This document shows, in pieces, positions 14,904 through 16,432 of a DNA stretch of 16,432 bases. The position numbers and the translations under genes were made by a program. Under the pieces are notes generated by a model. It was not told the origin of the DNA and did no database searches. It worked only from the letters and a program-made list of their open reading frames with translations. The stretch's first letter is position 1; every line of letters begins with the position of its first letter. Origin of the DNA: CAYRDC01 sp964422925. Its GTDB lineage: Bacteria > Bacteroidota > Bacteroidia > Chitinophagales > S012-47. The stretch lies in the NCBI GenBank assembly GCA_964422925.1, contig CAYRDC010000035.1:1-16432 (forward strand), in the 5' to 3' direction.

Positions 14904-16247
14904 ATGTTCGAAAGCTTAAGCGACCGGCTCGAAAGAGCTTTTAAAACCCTGAAGGGCCAGGGCCGGATTACGGAAATCAATGTAGCGGCCACGGTTAAGG
15001 AAATCCGAAGGGCGCTGGTTGACGCGGACGTCAACTATAAAATCGCCAAGGAATTCACGGATACAGTCCGTGAAAAAGCCCTGGGACAGAAAGTGCTGAC
15101 AGCTGTGTCGCCCGGGCAGCTCATGGTAAAGATTGTTCAGGATGAGCTCACGTCTTTAATGGGCGGCCAGGCCGCTGAATTTCACATAAAAGGCAGCCCG
15201 GCAGTCATATTACTGGCCGGCCTCCAGGGTTCCGGTAAAACCACCTTTGCCGCCAAGCTGGCTAACTTCCTGAAAACCAAGAAAAGCCGTCAACCCCTGC
15301 TGGTTGCCTGTGATGTCTACCGCCCGGCCGCTATCGAACAGCTGAAAGTGCTTGCCGAACAGATCAATGTGCCGGTATACACCGAAGAGGGCAACAACGA
15401 CCCGGTTAAAATTGCCCGGAACGCCATTAACCATGCCCGTTCCAACGGGCTAAACTGCGTTATCATCGATACAGCCGGCCGCCTGGCCATTGACCAGGAA
15501 ATGATGGATGAAATCACCGCCATCAAACAAGCGGTCAAGCCGGAAGAAACCCTGTTTGTGGTTGACAGCATGACCGGCCAGGATGCGGTAAACACTGCCA
15601 AGGCTTTCAACGACCGCCTGGACTTTGAAGGCGTGGTGCTTACCAAACTTGACGGGGACACCCGCGGTGGTGCAGCGCTGACCATCAAGTATGTGGTGCA
15701 GAAACCGATCAAATTCGTCAGCCGGGGCGAGAAACTGGACGCCATTGACGTGTTCCACCCCGACCGGATGGCCCAGCGTATTCTCGGCATGGGCGATATC
15801 GTGAGCCTGGTGGAAAAAGCCCAGGAGCAATTCGATGCTGAGGAAACGGCCCGTATCCAGAAAAAGCTCCGTAAAAATGCCTTTGACTATAACGATTTCC
15901 TGTCGCAGTTGAAGCAAATCCGGAAAATGGGAAATGTGAAAGACCTGGTCAGCATGATCCCCGGCATGGGCAAGGCCATAAAGGATATCGACCTGGATGA
16001 TAACCAGTTTAAAAAAATTGAAGCCATCATCCTGAGTATGACCCCGGCCGAAAGGGAAAATCCCGAATTGCTGAACGGAACCCGGAGAAAACGCCTGGCA
16101 GATGGCAGCGGCAACACGATTCAGGAAGTCAACCAGTTTATCCGCCAGTTTGAACAGATGCGCAAATTAATGCGGCAAATGAACAAAATGGGCGGAGCGG
16201 GTCGGGCCTTGCGGGGAATGAACGCGCTCAGAGGCATGAAAAGATAG
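14904..16247 (+). CDS. ffh: Signal recognition particle protein Ffh (SRP54)
   Basis: 447 residues, full length. An N-terminal helical bundle (about 1-88) is followed by the GTPase (G) domain: GLQGSGKTT at 106-114 (G1), DVYRPAA at 137-143 (G2), DTAGR at 189-193 (G3), TKLD at 247-250 (G4) and the GEK near 275-277 (G5). The methionine-rich M domain (about 325-435) binds signal peptides and 4.5S RNA, with GTRRKRLADGSG at 392-403 as the RNA-binding helix and a Met/Gly/Arg-rich tail. Known role: binds nascent hydrophobic signals and docks with FtsY to deliver membrane proteins, including inner-membrane proteins such as those encoded upstream, to SecYEG. Translation starts at ATG 14904, directly before the usual MFESLSDRL start. 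No 4.5S RNA gene is recognisable in the window. Nothing odd was seen. Confidence 0.97.
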   Translation: MFESLSDRLERAFKTLKGQGRITEINVAATVKEIRRALVDADVNYKIAKEFTDTVREKALGQKVLTAVSPGQLMVKIVQDELTSLMGGQAAEFHIKGSPAVILLAGLQGSGKTTFAAKLANFLKTKKSRQPLLVACDVYRPAAIEQLKVLAEQINVPVYTEEGNNDPVKIARNAINHARSNGLNCVIIDTAGRLAIDQEMMDEITAIKQAVKPEETLFVVDSMTGQDAVNTAKAFNDRLDFEGVVLTKLDGDTRGGAALTIKYVVQKPIKFVSRGEKLDAIDVFHPDRMAQRILGMGDIVSLVEKAQEQFDAEETARIQKKLRKNAFDYNDFLSQLKQIRKMGNVKDLVSMIPGMGKAIKDIDLDDNQFKKIEAIILSMTPAERENPELLNGTRRKRLADGSGNTIQEVNQFIRQFEQMRKLMRQMNKMGGAGRALRGMNALRGMKR

Positions 16248-16274
16248 ATCGGTAACCTCTCCCATGCCACAAAC

Positions 16275-16300
16275 TCCGGAAACCCCGGCCGGAAAATTTT
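16275..16300 (+). terminator. Weak terminator-like hairpin after ffh
   Basis: TCCGG (16275-16279) pairs with CCGGA (16289-16293) across a 9-base loop and is followed by AAATTTT. The stem is only 5 bp and the T-run is 4, so termination here is a guess supported mainly by its position 28 bases after the ffh stop. Confidence 0.3.
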
Positions 16301-16432
16301 CAACCGGTAATACTATCCTTATGAGCCTAATAGAAAAAATAATATTAAACCGTTTCCCTCTCTCCTGTAGCTACTAAGATCAATCAATATATAAAATCAT
16401 TGGTAAACTATTAAAATTATCTTATCTTGTAC
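16301..16432. other. AT-rich intergenic tail with no recognised gene
   Basis: The 132 bases after the hairpin are visibly more AT-rich than the rest of the window and carry no open frame that resembles a gene. They may be the upstream region of the next gene outside the window; no exact TAnnTTTG element is present on the + strand here. Confidence 0.5.

Noticed and set aside
16264..16377. 37-codon open frame after ffh
   Set aside because: Short, crosses the hairpin and the composition change, with no supporting start signal or recognisable product.

Overview
The window looks like chromosomal core DNA from a Bacteroidota bacterium of roughly 50% GC by eye. Three things point there. The primary sigma factor is a short RpoD lacking region 1.1. 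Matches to the Bacteroidota -7 promoter element TAnnTTTG lie just upstream of five start codons. The gene families (TamB-like protein, long LptF/LptG permease, fused RibBA, START-like protein) have the lengths and motifs usual in that phylum. I see no insertion sequence, CRISPR array, tRNA, rRNA or integrase.

Layout. A 5'-truncated tamB-like gene on the + strand (1-4560) meets, with a 4-base overlap, a three-gene minus-strand operon running from 8177 down to 4557: a GT4 glycosyltransferase, a membrane GT2 glycosyltransferase and ribBA. A short divergent gap (8178-8282) separates that operon from a + strand soluble GT2 of the polyprenyl-phosphate sugar synthase type (8283-9065). Its 3' end overlaps, tail to tail, a second minus-strand operon running from 12763 down to 9032: an LptF/LptG permease, a PAP2 phosphatase and an ArnT/PMT-type membrane glycosyltransferase. 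Next come an uncharacterised + strand gene (12781-13389), a convergent START-like gene (13390-13770), the primary sigma factor gene (13957-14838) and ffh (14904-16247). The last 185 bases hold no convincing gene, only a weak terminator-like hairpin and AT-rich sequence.

How the genes may work together. TamB and LptF/G belong to outer-membrane lipid and lipopolysaccharide delivery. Between lptF and ribBA sit five sugar and lipid genes. They could make a lipid-linked sugar (soluble GT2), transfer it outside the inner membrane (ArnT-like), remove or recycle phosphates (PAP2), and build a glycan (GT4, membrane GT2). This is the most interesting part of the window: a candidate lipid A or glycan remodelling cassette embedded in a core envelope neighbourhood. 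That role is inferred; no substrate can be read from the sequence. ribBA, rpoD and ffh are housekeeping genes.

Packing is extremely tight. Same-strand genes overlap by 4-38 bases, three convergent pairs have no intergenic space, and several internal operon genes start with TTG.
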